The notes beneath the pieces are model-generated. The model saw only the letters and a list, made by a program, of their open reading frames with translations. It ran no database searches and was not told the DNA's origin. From Bromus sterilis (Eukaryota > Streptophyta > Magnoliopsida > Poales > Poaceae), in NCBI GenBank assembly GCA_950022295.1, contig OX465596.1, positions 5,456,001 through 5,520,000 on the forward strand: a DNA stretch of 64,000 bases, read 5' to 3'. How positions within the stretch are numbered: position 1 is the first letter of the stretch; each line of letters starts with the position of its first letter. Made by a program: the position numbers and the translations under genes. Shown one piece after another: positions 10,990-22,125 of the stretch.

Positions 10990-10998
10990 TCCGAGAGT

Positions 10999-11596
10999 TG
11001 AAGGTGGATTGCTGCAGTTCCTCTGGCTGACTGGCTCCCCAATTCGAATAGATGGAACCTGGCGGGTGGGGTTATTTCCTCCTGCTCCAACAATGTCCCA
11101 ATAATTTATTTGTATGCCATGTGTGTGAACTGAAATGTTACATTCAGTTATTTTGGTGCTGCTTCTTTGTATCTGAACTTGCTGCAATATGATGGGAAAT
11201 ACCAATAGTTTCTCTTTTTACTATCATCTTGTTATTAGTTCATGTCTTTTGTATAACTGGGTTGAATTCAGTTTGGAGTTATCTCCATGGAATGCTGGGC
11301 TATATTTCTGAAAGTATTACCTACAGTTCTAACTTAAAAGCTTTTCAGGACAAGGAAAAGAAGAGACAACCTGTACTAACAAAACTTAATTTCCACTGTT
11401 TTTCACACCATGAAGCATGAAACCAACTGTGCTACTTAAATGAGAAAGGCCATGAAGTGCAAGTACTGTTACATACAAAAATCATATGAGCTATACAATA
11501 AAAATAACGTTTCCTTCAATTTCAAGGAAGTGTCACTAACTGTACTGGGTGTGAAAATAACACAATCCATGTTAAGCAAAAATACACCATAAATCA
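10999..11596. other. Probable remainder of F-box 3' flank, then intergenic
   Basis: After the second target duplication, the sequence resumes what was contiguous with 9810-9833 before the insertion, so 10999-11220 is the likely original 3' UTR or 3' flank of the 8274-9809 gene. The rest to 11596 is AT-rich, with no gene recognised. Confidence 0.4.
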
Positions 11597-12026
11597 TGTT
11601 AAAATATATGTGCCGAATATATGTGTATGAGTTGTTTTACAGTTGGACTTGTAATTAGTGGTGGGTTAGGTGTTTGAGTCGGACACGTGTAACCTTACCC
11701 AGGTCTATTATATAAAGACAGCGCGGGGTAGCAAAATAGATTAGACACAAGTTGATAGGCTAGACAGAGATCACGAGAGGGACGGTCCGACGCCCGTGAC
11801 GGGGACGGCGGGGCCGGCCGTGGCAGGTAGTTGGAGCGCTGTCGGATTGCCTCGATGGGTTTGTCGTCGACTGTATCATGGGATTTGGTACATGAGGAGG
11901 AGCGCTCGTAGTTATGCCCCGGAGATGTAGACATGTTGGTGAACCTCGTTAACAAATCTCGGTGACGTACTTGAGGTGATTTGTTGATCCTTGATAAATT
12001 GATATGCGACTCGAATTATTCTAACA
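11597..12026 (+). mobile_element. Solo LTR, 430 bp, with 5-bp target duplication
   Basis: The segment starts TGTTA and ends TAACA, giving the TG...CA termini of an LTR. It is flanked by identical AATCA copies at 11592-11596 and 12027-12031. A TATA-like TATTATATAAAG lies at about 11705, followed by GC-rich sequence. The last 130 bases have the feel of an R-U5 region. There is no internal domain, so it is a solo LTR or a very small (TRIM-like) element. It ends about 340 bp before the start codon of the thaumatin-kinase gene. The orientation is inferred from the TATA-like box. Confidence 0.75.
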
Positions 12027-12031
12027 AATCA

Positions 12032-12366
12032 CACGAGACACAGTTGCTCAAAATTGATTCCATGGACTGAATAAACAGTGTAAATTATGTCCAAAGGTAC
12101 CATCTCGACAAAGTGAAATTGTGTAAAAGTTATCGTTGCAAAGTCTTGATAGTCAAACTAGGCATTCGAGCCGGAGCTGGTTCGACGCGGCTGCCGCTGC
12201 CTGCCATGCAACTTGTTCTTGGTGTGGACTCTTGACTATGACTGGAGTAAGAAAAGGACGTCCAAGCCTGAGCACCTTCTTCCACGTAGCTGCCGTCCCA
12301 AGTTCTCCATAACAAAAGCTTCGTTTGAAACATGGGTGGTCGTCAGCCAGCCCAGGCTCATAAGCA
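12032..12366 (+). promoter_or_regulatory. Upstream region of the first thaumatin-kinase gene
   Basis: Two W-box cores occur (TTGAC in TTGACTAT at about 12232; the reverse core in AGTCAAAC at about 12151). The block around 12190-12232 (words CTGCCGCTGC and CCATGCAACTTGTT) recurs at 34147-34185, upstream of the second thaumatin-kinase. GTCCAAG...GAGCACCTTCTTCCACG at about 12260-12295 has a counterpart at about 34853-34885. The shared blocks mark conserved promoter or 5' UTR sequence of the gene pair. WRKY control is inference only. Confidence 0.5.
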
Positions 12367-14268
12367 ATGGTGACACAAACGAGCGCCTCCTCGGCCCTCC
12401 ACTCCCTGCCTTTCCTCTTGATGCTCCTCGTCGCCGACGGCGACGCCGCCGTGCTAAACATCACCAACAGATGCGCTTACACCGTGTGGCCGGCTGCCGT
12501 GCCCATCGGCGGCGGCGTGCGGCTCGACCCGGGGAAGACGTGGACGCTCGATGTATCCGGGCTCGCCTCCCGCGGACGCCTGTGGGCGCGCACGGGCTGC
12601 TCGTTCGACAGCAAAGGCAACGGCTCGTGCCGGACGGGAGACTGCGGCGGCGCGCTCGCCTGCACCGACTACGGCCAGCCGCCGGTCACGCTGGCTGAGC
12701 TCACGATCGGCCAAGGCCAGAGCCAGACGGACGATTTCTTCGACATCTCCCTCGTCGACGGCTTCAACGTGCCCATGGACTTCCTTCCGGTGCCAACACT
12801 GGGAGCGGGAGCCGGGCCTGAAAGGTGCAGCAAGGGGCCACGCTGCGAAGCCAACGTGACGTCGCGGTGCCCGACGGAGCTGCAGGCTCCGGGAGGCTGC
12901 AACAATGCCTGCATCGGCAATGGCACCAGCAACTGCGAGCCCACCACATACTCGGGCTTCTTCCAGCAGATGTGCCCGGACGCCTACACCAGCTACAACG
13001 ATTTCACTTGCCCCACGGGAACCAACTACCAGGTCATCTTCTGCCCCCCTCTCAATCTAACGATTTCGCCGGCACCGGCGACACCTACTGGTACTAGGCC
13101 AGCAAGCATGAGGATGAAATCCTCCATCTTGAGAAGCCATGTTGTGATTCTAGCTCCTGTTGGTGGTTTCATTCTGCTCGTGATATTGCTTACCATCACT
13201 TTCCTCACTTGCAACCGAAGAGCACGACGGCACCAGGAGATGGAGGAAGAGGAAGAAGAAGATTTTGGGGAGATACAGGGAGCACTAGTAAGGTTTACAT
13301 TTCGACAACTACAAGTAGCAACATGGCAATTCACACACAAGATTGGGGAAGGAGGATTTGGGTCTGTTTTCAAGGGGCAATTTGCTGAAGAAAGAATTGC
13401 GGTGAAACGTTTGGATCGTGCTGGTCATGGAAAGATGCAATTTTTGGCGGAGGTTCAGACAATTAGCAGCATCCACCACATCAATCTGGTGAGGTTGATC
13501 GGTTTCTGCGCGGAGAAATCTCATAGGCTCTTGGTATATGAGTATATGCCCAAAAGATCCTTGGACATGTGGATTTACTGCCAAAAAGACACTAATTATG
13601 TGCCGCTCGATTGGAGCACGCGATGCAAGATTATTGCTCACATAGCTAAGGGCCTCTCTTATCTTCATGAAGAGTGCACGAAGAAAATTGCTCATCTGGA
13701 TGTCAAACCACAAAACATCCTCTTAGATGATAACTTCAATGCAAAACTTTCTGATTTTGGACTATGCAAGCTCATTGATAGGGATATGAGCCAAGTGGTT
13801 ACTCGAATGAGAGGCACACCTGGATATTTAGCTCCTGAATGGTTGACATCACAAATCACAGAAAAGGTTGATGTCTACAGCTTTGGTGTTGTGATCATGG
13901 AAATCATATGTGCAAGAAAGAACCTTGACATCTCCCAATCGGAAGCGGGCATCCATCTTATTACACTAGTGGAAGAAAAGGTGAAGAGTGATCAATTAGC
14001 AGATTTGATTGACAAGAACAGTCCCGACATGCAAGCACACAAGCAAGATGTAATTCAGATGATGAAGTTGGCGATGTGGTGTTTACAAATTGACTGCAAA
14101 AGAAGGCCTAATATGTCCGACGTTGTAAATGTCTTGGAGGGTGACATGAAGGCAGATACCAACATGAGTAATAACTTTGTTGCAACATGTCCAACAAATT
14201 TTGGTATGTCAGGAAGTGTGAGCTGCTCAGCATCACCTCCCGCCTCAGATCTATCAGGCCCAAGGTGA
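12367..14268 (+). CDS. Thaumatin-domain receptor-like kinase (PR5K/TLK type), intact
   Basis: This is a single-exon frame of 633 codons. Residues 1-28 form a signal peptide with a hydrophobic Leu-rich core. Residues ~29-235 are a thaumatin-like (PR5) domain, Cys-rich, with ITNRC-YTVWPA near its start and CPTELQAPGGCNNAC and FCPP near its end. Residues ~259-282 form one membrane helix, followed by a basic stop-transfer stretch and an acidic run. The kinase domain starts near residue 327 (GEGGFGSV), with Lys347 (AVK), HLD at about 443-445 followed by KPQN, DFG at about 463-465, and an APEW segment. HLD replaces HRD, so it is a non-RD kinase, a class often linked to immune receptors. It should sit in the plasma membrane with the thaumatin domain outside. 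The kinase part looks closer to SD2-5/G-lectin kinases than to LRK10-like ones. The ligand is unknown. Confidence 0.9.
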   Translation: MVTQTSASSALHSLPFLLMLLVADGDAAVLNITNRCAYTVWPAAVPIGGGVRLDPGKTWTLDVSGLASRGRLWARTGCSFDSKGNGSCRTGDCGGALACTDYGQPPVTLAELTIGQGQSQTDDFFDISLVDGFNVPMDFLPVPTLGAGAGPERCSKGPRCEANVTSRCPTELQAPGGCNNACIGNGTSNCEPTTYSGFFQQMCPDAYTSYNDFTCPTGTNYQVIFCPPLNLTISPAPATPTGTRPASMRMKSSILRSHVVILAPVGGFILLVILLTITFLTCNRRARRHQEMEEEEEEDFGEIQGALVRFTFRQLQVATWQFTHKIGEGGFGSVFKGQFAEERIAVKRLDRAGHGKMQFLAEVQTISSIHHINLVRLIGFCAEKSHRLLVYEYMPKRSLDMWIYCQKDTNYVPLDWSTRCKIIAHIAKGLSYLHEECTKKIAHLDVKPQNILLDDNFNAKLSDFGLCKLIDRDMSQVVTRMRGTPGYLAPEWLTSQITEKVDVYSFGVVIMEIICARKNLDISQSEAGIHLITLVEEKVKSDQLADLIDKNSPDMQAHKQDVIQMMKLAMWCLQIDCKRRPNMSDVVNVLEGDMKADTNMSNNFVATCPTNFGMSGSVSCSASPPASDLSGPR

Positions 14269-15690
14269 ATTGAGGAAATCCCTAGAAGATATGGAACTAG
14301 ACTGTGATCAAAAGAATTGTCTAACTCCATAATGCTTACCTTTGTTGATTTATAATAAATGAAGGCATCGACATTATTATTTTGTCTTCTCTATAATGCT
14401 AATTGTACAATCAAAATATAACTCTAGGAGGGGGGGTAAATAGGCGCTTATTACAAACTCTTCAAACTACAACAATTATTCATAAAAAGGAATAACATGA
14501 CAACAACTAAGAAATAGTGAGGAATTCTCGCAAAGTAGACAACAAAACTTAGAAGCATGCAAGGAAACAACTAAGTATAAATTGCACTATGAAGACTTGA
14601 ATAAGCCAGGAGAGTAGTAAGCAGAGGAGTATATAGCAAACAAAGTCTTCATATGAAATAATGAGTACAACACTTAATAGAATGCTTTCATAACTTTTTG
14701 GCACATAGAAGCACCTCCCAGAACACCCCTAGGACATCCCAATATAGTTAGAGGATCATCCAAAACACTTTCAAAAGCCTTCTCTCTTATTCACCATTAT
14801 CTCATAGTACTTATACATACCTCTAGTCATTAAGCATGTGACCCTATAGGTTCGATAAAATATGAAAATGCATGAAACCATTAATCGATCAATAATAGCC
14901 GGATCTCGGCACCCATCATAATTTCCACATATCAACGAAGATCAGCATCGAGTGAATCTTTGTTATTGCATAAATTCCCTTTACATCATGATCAACACTT
15001 TGATCATTATACCTAGTTATCCTCGTTACCAGTTATAATTTTTTCTCATTTCTATATTGTAATATCCCCATGGCTAAGTCATCGTACCTGGTGTGAAACC
15101 CTGGGTTTTGCCACTTTTTCATTTCGAGGATTTCTCCAGAGTTTGTCTCAATCTTATTGAAACAACTTCTTTGGATTCCACCCTAGCAACATCTGATCTA
15201 TAATGATCTAGATCGGAGAGAATTATAGAGACAGGGCGCAACACGGCAAGGGTGGGAAGCTTTGAGTCTTAGGGACAAGCTTGGTGCGCCCCTGTGCCTC
15301 CTTATATAGGAGGACATCTCTAGGGGTTCGGACAACCCCGGGGCGATGTTTCACTTCTAGATACCCTTGTCAGTAGATACCTCTTTATGGCTTTGTTGGA
15401 TCATTGGGGTCGAATTTCGTTTTCCTAGTAGTGAGGGTACATAGCAGCAAAGAACCATCTGTTGGAAGCTTGCCTTGAGATCATGAAAATTTTGCATGCA
15501 TAAATTAATATTTTGTTGTTGTGCAATACGAAGAGTGGAAATGGGAATACAACTATTGCATGCTAGATTTGTGTCAATCCTCTAGGTATGAGAGAGAGTG
15601 ATAGAGTGAAGAACATGTTATACATGCATTCTCTCTCCCCGTACAAAATTCTAGTATTTTATTTCATTGTGACCTTTAGAATTATTGATA
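14269..15690. other. 3' flank of thaumatin-kinase and decayed repeat sequence
   Basis: 14269-14400 is AT-rich with AATAAA-like words (TAATAAATGAAGG near 14350) and is probably 3' UTR. 14430-15480 is repeat-like. Part of it (about 14840-15110) resembles, in order and wording (GTGACC-ATAGGTTCG, CGAGTGAA-CTTT, TATC-CCG/CATGG), the Copia LTR at 17749-19669, so it is probably a diverged LTR relative in the same minus orientation. Its ends were not found. Confidence 0.4.
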
Positions 15691-15699
15691 AATTTTGAA

Positions 15700-16640
15700 C
15701 CAAAAATTCCATTTTTTGAATTTTTATATATATCTAAATCAGGGCAATTAGACATTAAGACCGACATTGGATACACTTTGACTATCTTAAACTTTACAGT
15801 TTTAATCATATTTCAATTTTAGTTTACTAGTTACACACACCACAACAATAAGTTTCACACTTTTAACTAATTAGTTTAACTCATTCAAAAAAATATTTCA
15901 CACTTTTCAGTTTATTATATTCTCATATATCAAACAAATAGATTTTATCCATTTTTTAAAATGGATTTTACTCATTTGAAAAGTTAATTTCACTCATTTC
16001 AAAAACTAATTTCAATCATTAAAAATAAGAACAAGTTTCATATTTCACGATAAAATCGATTTAGTTATTTGACACAGCTAATTTCACTTATTTCATTAAA
16101 CTAATTTCAGTAATTTTAAACAATCATTTTATAAAATTGGTTTGCATTTCGAAAACCGTTTTCCTTCTTTTGACAAACATTTTTTAGCTATTTCAAATGA
16201 CTAGTTTTTCTCATTTCACTCATTTACAAAATCGATTTCCCTCATTACAAAAACTAATTTCTCTATTAAAAATCACTTTTAAAATATATTATTTCACACC
16301 TTAAAAAACAGATTTCACTATTTCGGAAAACAGATTTCACTCACTTCAACTATTTCACATTGAGATTTGTTTCATATATATGAAAAATGATTTCGCTCAA
16401 TTAGAAATTTATTAATTATTAAAAATAATTTCACACACTTCAAAGAACCGATTTCACTGATTTCAAAAACAAATTGTCCGTCATTCCGTGAACCTTATTC
16501 GACTCTTTGACAAATAGATTTCACTCACAATCATTTCAAGTAGTTGATATTTGTGAAATATAACTAAAATTAAAATCCATGAAATAAGCAACTCAACAAA
16601 GAACAAACTGAGATAATTTGTTTCTCATATATCATAGATC
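15700..16640. repeat. AT-rich degenerate tandem array (TTTCACTCATTTCAAAA-like)
   Basis: Over about 900 bp, words such as TTTCACTCATT, TTTCAAAAACTAATTTCA and ATTTCACACTT recur at irregular 20-45 bp spacing. Copies are diverged and interrupted, and there is no open frame of note. The array ends at a run of 17 or so C bases near 16670. A related phrase (TTTCACACATTGAGATAG) appears in the host segment near 20454 and 33690. Confidence 0.5.
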
Positions 16641-16667
16641 AGTTTCATTTCAGAAACTAGGCTTTCG

Positions 16668-17748
16668 CCCCCCCCCCCCCCCTTTATAGATAAAGGAATC
16701 GAACCAAGGTACACGGTGGAACGATACAAGGTGGTGAGGTAACCCTCTTACAAAGCCGGTCCTGAAATGAGCGGTGCACCTACGCAACCAGCAGAAGGCA
16801 TCGGCAGAACTACACACAACCCCATGCTACATCCTAACACACTAGGCTCCACAGCAACACCCTCAAAAGGGGAGACGGCGCAGAGCGTCGCCGCTGCCGA
16901 GTCCAGTTGGACAAAGGTCTTCATCCGGAGCCTTGACACGAGGAGAAGAACCACGACGACGTCTTCAAGAAGAGAGCGGCACCCACGGGTGTCACCGCCG
17001 CGGATGCCAAGGCACAGAGCTTTCACTCAACAACTCACCCGTGCCTTCGATGCCGCCAGAGCGAGCGTGACGAGGTCTAGTCCCCAGATCTGGATCAGGG
17101 AATCGCCCATACTAGAAAAGGAATGCCCGAGCTACCCGCCGCTCCGCCACCCGTTGCCCACACAACCGGGAGGAGCCACCACCACCACCATGGTGCCTGC
17201 CGAAAAGCAACCATGTGGTCCACCATCCAGGGTCGCCGCCCCGGCATCCCTGCCCCCAGACACCTCCACCCTCCACCTCACGACACATCAACCCCGGTAG
17301 GACGAGTAGACCTCAACTATCCACTCAGTGCTCGGGATCAGTCCACGGATCTGGGTTGACCCTCCAGTGTAGAGGTGTCGACGCCTGCATCCCCATCCAG
17401 CCTCCATTGGACCGAGGGGAACGATCCTAGGACTGCCGACGGTCACCGTCAAACCCGCCCGGAGCTCACACGACGCCAAATCCATGGTCGATGCCTCGAT
17501 CAATAGGAGCAGAAGTAGTGCCAAAGCCACCGCCATCACACACCGCCCCCGTGACAAAGCCGTCCACGGAGGCACCCCAGGCCAAGACCAGCCTCGTCTA
17601 CCCGGGGAGCGACCCTGATTTGCCATTGGCCCAGGTCTGGCCTGCCGAGTCGCAAACCCTAGGACCGAGCGCCACCGGCTCAGTCTCGGGAGAAGATAGG
17701 CCGCCGCACCACCGCTCCGCGCCGCCAGGCGGACCACAACCACCACGT
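16668..17748. repeat. GC-rich repeat-like segment, left part, cut by LTR insertion
   Basis: After a poly-C run the sequence becomes GC-rich with Pro/Ser/Thr-type open frames on both strands (for example 16767-17300) but no recognisable domain. At 17748 it is interrupted by the Copia LTR. The continuation after the LTR starts at 19675. Removing the LTR and one CACGT copy gives a seamless GC-rich sequence, so 16668-17748 and 19670-20400 were one unit before insertion. Its class is not identified; it may be an old transposon. Confidence 0.4.
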
Positions 17749-19669
17749 TGTTGGGAAACGTAGTAGAAAACAAAAAAATTCGGCCTACGAAACAAGAACC
17801 CAAGATCATCCAAGAAGATTGCATACAAGGTTTTAGGTCATGGCTCACCAACCGATGTAGCGGAAGTAGAGTTGGTGAAGACCGTTGGTGCAGATCCCCG
17901 CAGCTAGGAATTTCAATGACCTCCCAACCGAGAGGATATCGATCCCGCGTACCGTTCCACGATCCGTTGCGCGATCTGTCCCACGAACCGTCCCGATCAA
18001 GTCCCACGAACAAGTCCCTCGAACATGATCTCCGAGGAAGAAGAAGGACCTCGAAGAAGGATCAAAGGTATGATCCCTCTACCGGTATCCACACATCCCG
18101 ATGTAGCAATCCAGCAGCGCTCCGCCGTCCAGAGTAGAACGCCACCGAGAGAAACTAGAGGGAGAAGAGCCTAGCGGCGTCCGGACTAGAACGATCTAGC
18201 CCGAAGAGAATTAGAGGCGCGTGGGATTTAGCTGGGGCAGCCTTGGGGCTTTTCTGGTGTCTCTTTGGGGCTACCCCTGCCCACGAATATATAGGTGGAA
18301 GCCTGGGGTCGCAACTTGGGCGAGGGTTCTCCCCAAAGTCGGTTTTGGCCACCAGGAGGAGTCCAACACGGATTCCCCGCCGAAACGCCGCGGACCCCGG
18401 CGTCTTGGTCCAAAACGCCAGGGACCCTGGCGTCTGGGCCTTGGACTCAAGGAAAGTCATTTTCCTTCCGAGTTACGACCTTGTGGACCTTCCTAGTTGG
18501 TCTAACGTCGGTTTCCGCGGTTTGGAGAGTTCCTTAACCCTCCGGATACTTCCATAAGCTCCCCGGAACCTTCCGAAACCTCCCGGAACATTTCCGGAAG
18601 TCCCGGAACAATTTTCCCGATGTTCTGTAACCTTTCCACAACTATTACCGAATGTTGCAAAACCTTCCGAGACTATCACAGATGTCTTGTTACCACTTCA
18701 AGACTCTTCTTGAATATTCTGGAATCATCCGAGACCTTTCAGGAATATTCCGAAACCATTCGGTACCACCTAGAACACTTCTAGTGCTACCCGGAAACAC
18801 TTCCGGTTCCACCCGAAACAATTCCGGTACCCTTTCTCTTTTCAGCTCCTAGTTCTCTAACAGATTACTACTCGTTAAGTGTGTGACCCAATAGGTTCGG
18901 TATAATGCGGACATGACTCAGAACATCTTTCGGACATAGGTCAACAGCCTTTTGTCAATAGCCAATAATCAACAGCGGAGCCATGGACACCCATGTTAAC
19001 TCCCGCACATACACGAATAAACTTCGAGTGAACCTTTATGTTTAGTCATGTACCATTCCCTTTGCTTCGTGATATATGACAAAGTTAGAGGAGAGATGTT
19101 TGGAACCCATGTGTAACAACTTCTTGAACACAAGCCATTCGTTATCCTCTTTGCTCGTTTGTCTCTATTTCTCGTTATTGTATTCCGGTATCCCCGTAAT
19201 TAAATCACAATGCGTCTGGCCAGACTAGAATGGATACCCTCATACCGAGTGGGCCCAAAGTCAATATCTCTTCATCGTGAAGGAGCAAATCTCATTGTTG
19301 AACTATCACAGTCACTAGCCACACCATCTGACATACCCAGAACTTATTTTACTACTTCCCATTTACGGGAGGATTCATCTAAGAACCAAAGCATGTCTTC
19401 CTGTGTGAAGCAACTCGATACTGACATCCTTGTTACAAGAACAATGTCCATGATTAAGAAAACGTAATCATCAGTCAGCACATGAGCTGGTCTTAGAGGC
19501 TAAACCAGGAACTCTTGGTGTTTACATTTTCACACATGCAAATGAGTTTTCTTCTGAATCTCACAGTCAGGGTCATTGCAATTATAGCATAGAAATATAA
19601 ACATTAATTACAAACGTGGAAATATATATAATAACATTTTATTATTGCCTCTAGGGCATATTTCCAACA
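17749..19669 (-). mobile_element. Solo LTR of an Angela/BARE-type Copia element
   Basis: On the minus strand this 1921-bp segment begins TGTTGGAAATATGCCC and ends TACGTTTCCCAACA, the termini I know from Triticeae Angela/BARE/WIS Copia LTRs. It is flanked on both sides by the same 5-bp target duplication CACGT (17744-17748 and 19670-19674). No internal domain adjoins it, so this copy is a solo LTR produced by LTR-LTR recombination. It is nearly identical to the LTR at 30861-32923 but lacks 144 bp found there (32533-32676). The missing stretch is bounded by the trinucleotide ACT, as expected for a small deletion in this copy. Confidence 0.88.
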
Positions 19670-20616
19670 CACGTCGCCACAGCCAGCACCAGCTCGCACC
19701 CCCAAAACCAGCCGCCAAGCCGCGCCATCGAAGCCCGCGTCACCTGCCGGCCAGATCTAGCCGTCGCATCGCAGGGACGTTCCACCACCACCTCCACCAC
19801 GCCGTCGTGACCCCTACGAGGCGCAAGGGAGCGACATGCGATCAATGTTGCCCGCAACCCCCGACGAAGGATGAGCTGGCGGCGACAGATCCAGCCGGAT
19901 CCGACCGTGGTCGCCCCACGCGACACCCCTGAACGTGCAGTTGGACGTCACCGGCAGCTCCGGTGAGCCACCACGACGCGGGGCCCGCCGTCCCGCAACC
20001 GGCGCAACCAAATCGGTCGTCGCCGCCACGGGAGCCCTTGCCCGCAGCCAGGCACACGGAGCCCTCCACGCCGTCGCGAACAACCTGCAGCCACTGCCAC
20101 CTACCGTCATCGTTGCGCCACCTCCCCCCCCCCCCCCCCCGCCAGCACCGCGCCGCCGCCCGAGGAACCGACCCACGTTGCCCCCACCGCGCGTGGAGGA
20201 GAGGATGACCCCGCCGCCGCCCACGCCGAACGGGCTTTGCCCGACGGCGAGGGGAGGAGCAGGAGGAGGGAGGAGCTGGACGGGGCGCAAGGGTTGCCGC
20301 CGCCGCCGCTCGCGAGAGCAGCAGGGGCGGCCCGCTCTATGTTTCTTTTTCAGTATCTGATGGATTCTTCGAATTAGTTCCACAGACAGTTTCATTTATA
20401 TTTCACCAATATTAGTTCCGTAGACAGTAGGAAGCGGATTCACAAATAAGCAGTTTCACACATTGAGATAGATTGAGTGAAATAAGCGGTTTAAAATATC
20501 TAATTTAAACGTCTTTAAAACTTATTTGAGATTGAGATTGATCTAAAGGTCTTGGTTAGGGAGGTGAGTTATATACAAAGTAAAAAAGATTGTTTACAAG
20601 ATATGAATGATTTAAA
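19670..20616. repeat. Host segment, first copy of a 947-bp/926-bp duplicated block
   Basis: This segment follows the solo LTR and is about 97% identical by eye to 32924-33849, which follows the second LTR. Both begin with the target duplication CACGT. The match ends at TGATTTAAA (20608-20616 here, 33841-33849 there), after which this copy jumps into minus-strand Copia RNase H sequence. It contains a poly-C run at about 20125-20140 and GC-rich frames without domains. The shorter length of the other copy is due to small indels near the poly-C tract. Confidence 0.8.
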
Positions 20617-22125
20617 ATACCCTCCCTTGTTACTTCTTTAAGCAACAATATACTTAGCCTCTGTTATAGAATTCGCCACATTATCTAACTTAACACAGTT
20701 CCTTCATACTGTGCCACCCTTACGTGTGAAACACATAATCCCAATTAAAATCAAAAATCGGTCGGAGTAGGTATGAAGACTGAATTGGTGTAACTGATTT
20801 ACATCAAAATTCAGCTGGTGTAACTTATTACAACGAGCTCTTCATTATATCCATTTTTTTTCAAGAAACATATCTTATCTATCATAAGTTTAACTTTTCA
20901 CTGTTTGTCCAATGATCAACATATTGATCACTTTGGTATCTTGCTCAGAACCTTTTGGAGCACTGGACATATCTGGTCGTTTTACATATTATGGTGTACA
21001 TGATTAATCCAAACACACATGTGAGTGAAATTCAATTCATGTGTTTTGCTTGTCTGTGTTCATAAACACCGATTTTCGCAAACAACTTTTCACCGTGACC
21101 TCGGCAAGAACATTCTTCCTGGCGTTTTCATACTAAACTACTTTAGTATCATGTCAACATGTAACGTTGGCTTTAGCATGATCAAGCACTTACTATCTGC
21201 ATAGATCACTGTGCTCAATACAAATGCTATATTAGTCCAAGTTCTTCAACTGAAAACTATTTCCAATGAAGTCCTTATTTGTGTCAAGAAATTTACATCA
21301 TTTCTAATCAACAATATGTCATCTACATAAGGTTTTAGAAATATCATTCAGCTCCCACTTACTTTCTTGAACATTCAAGCATCTTCGTTATTTCTGATGA
21401 AAACAAACTTTTTTGGCAATTTCATCACAACGAAAATTCTAACTCCATTATGCCAGCTTCAGTCCATTACTGGACATCCAAGGCTTGCATCTATTTTAGC
21501 ATCCTTTGAATCGACAAAACATTCCAGTCGTATCATGTATATGTCCTTTGTTATATTTCCGGGTAGGAACTTAGTTTTGATGTTCATTCTACCATATCCT
21601 ATAAATGAGATATGTAGTAATTGCTAATATAACCCGAATTGACTAAAGCATCTCTACGGTCGACACTATTTCGCCGTAGTCAACGTTTTGAACTTGCTAG
21701 AAAACAATTTTCCAACGAGTTGAGCTTTATGGATAAAACAATTTCATCAGAATCAATTATAGATCCATATATACATTCTTCAGACTTTTAGTTTTTCAGA
21801 GGGTCTACCAAGTTCAACACTTGACTTACTTCCATGGATACTATCTCAGATTATTTGGCATTTAGCCAAATCCTGGAGTCAGGGCCCATCGACGCTTCTT
21901 TGTATATCACAGGTTTATCATTGTCGAACAACAATATCTCATTTTACATATCATGAATGTTTGTACGAGTTTTTTCTAACCTGTGTGGTTCAGCTGCGCA
22001 CTTATTTGAAGATTCAACAATCTTTAACAAGTTGCACTATCCTCCCACTCACTATTTTGCAAGAAACCATTTTCTTCAAAACACATTGTTCTTAACAGCA
22101 AACAATTTTGCTTTTGTGTAGTGAT
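20617..22125 (-). mobile_element. Old minus-strand Copia element, 3' half of the polyprotein (RT and RNase H), decayed
   Basis: Reading the minus strand, fragments of Copia polyprotein appear in order from 22120 down to 20620. First comes the linker after integrase (KAKLFAVKNNVF-like, about 22080-22115). Next is the reverse transcriptase, with an intact YVDD motif at 21318-21329 followed by ILLI. Last is an RNase H piece with the EAKYIVA motif near 20650. Stops and frameshifts are everywhere, so no protein is made. It begins abruptly at 20617 inside RNase H, next to the duplicated host block, with no 3' LTR. Its 5' half lies beyond the inserted plus-strand element at 27670-30860. Confidence 0.75.

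Noticed and set aside
16666..16683. Long poly-C run as a possible functional tract
   Set aside because: Homopolymer runs of this kind also occur at 20125, 33350 and 59878 and are best seen as repeat-associated or assembly-prone tracts.
17288..18013. 241-codon minus-strand frame across the LTR edge
   Set aside because: It crosses the LTR boundary and the unrelated host repeat, has no domain, and part of it is repeated at 30803-31123 only because the LTR is repeated.
19814..20395. GC-rich frames on both strands, also at 33068-33648
   Set aside because: Low-complexity Gly/Arg/Pro composition, different frames in the two copies after small indels, and no conserved protein; an artefact of GC-rich repeat sequence.
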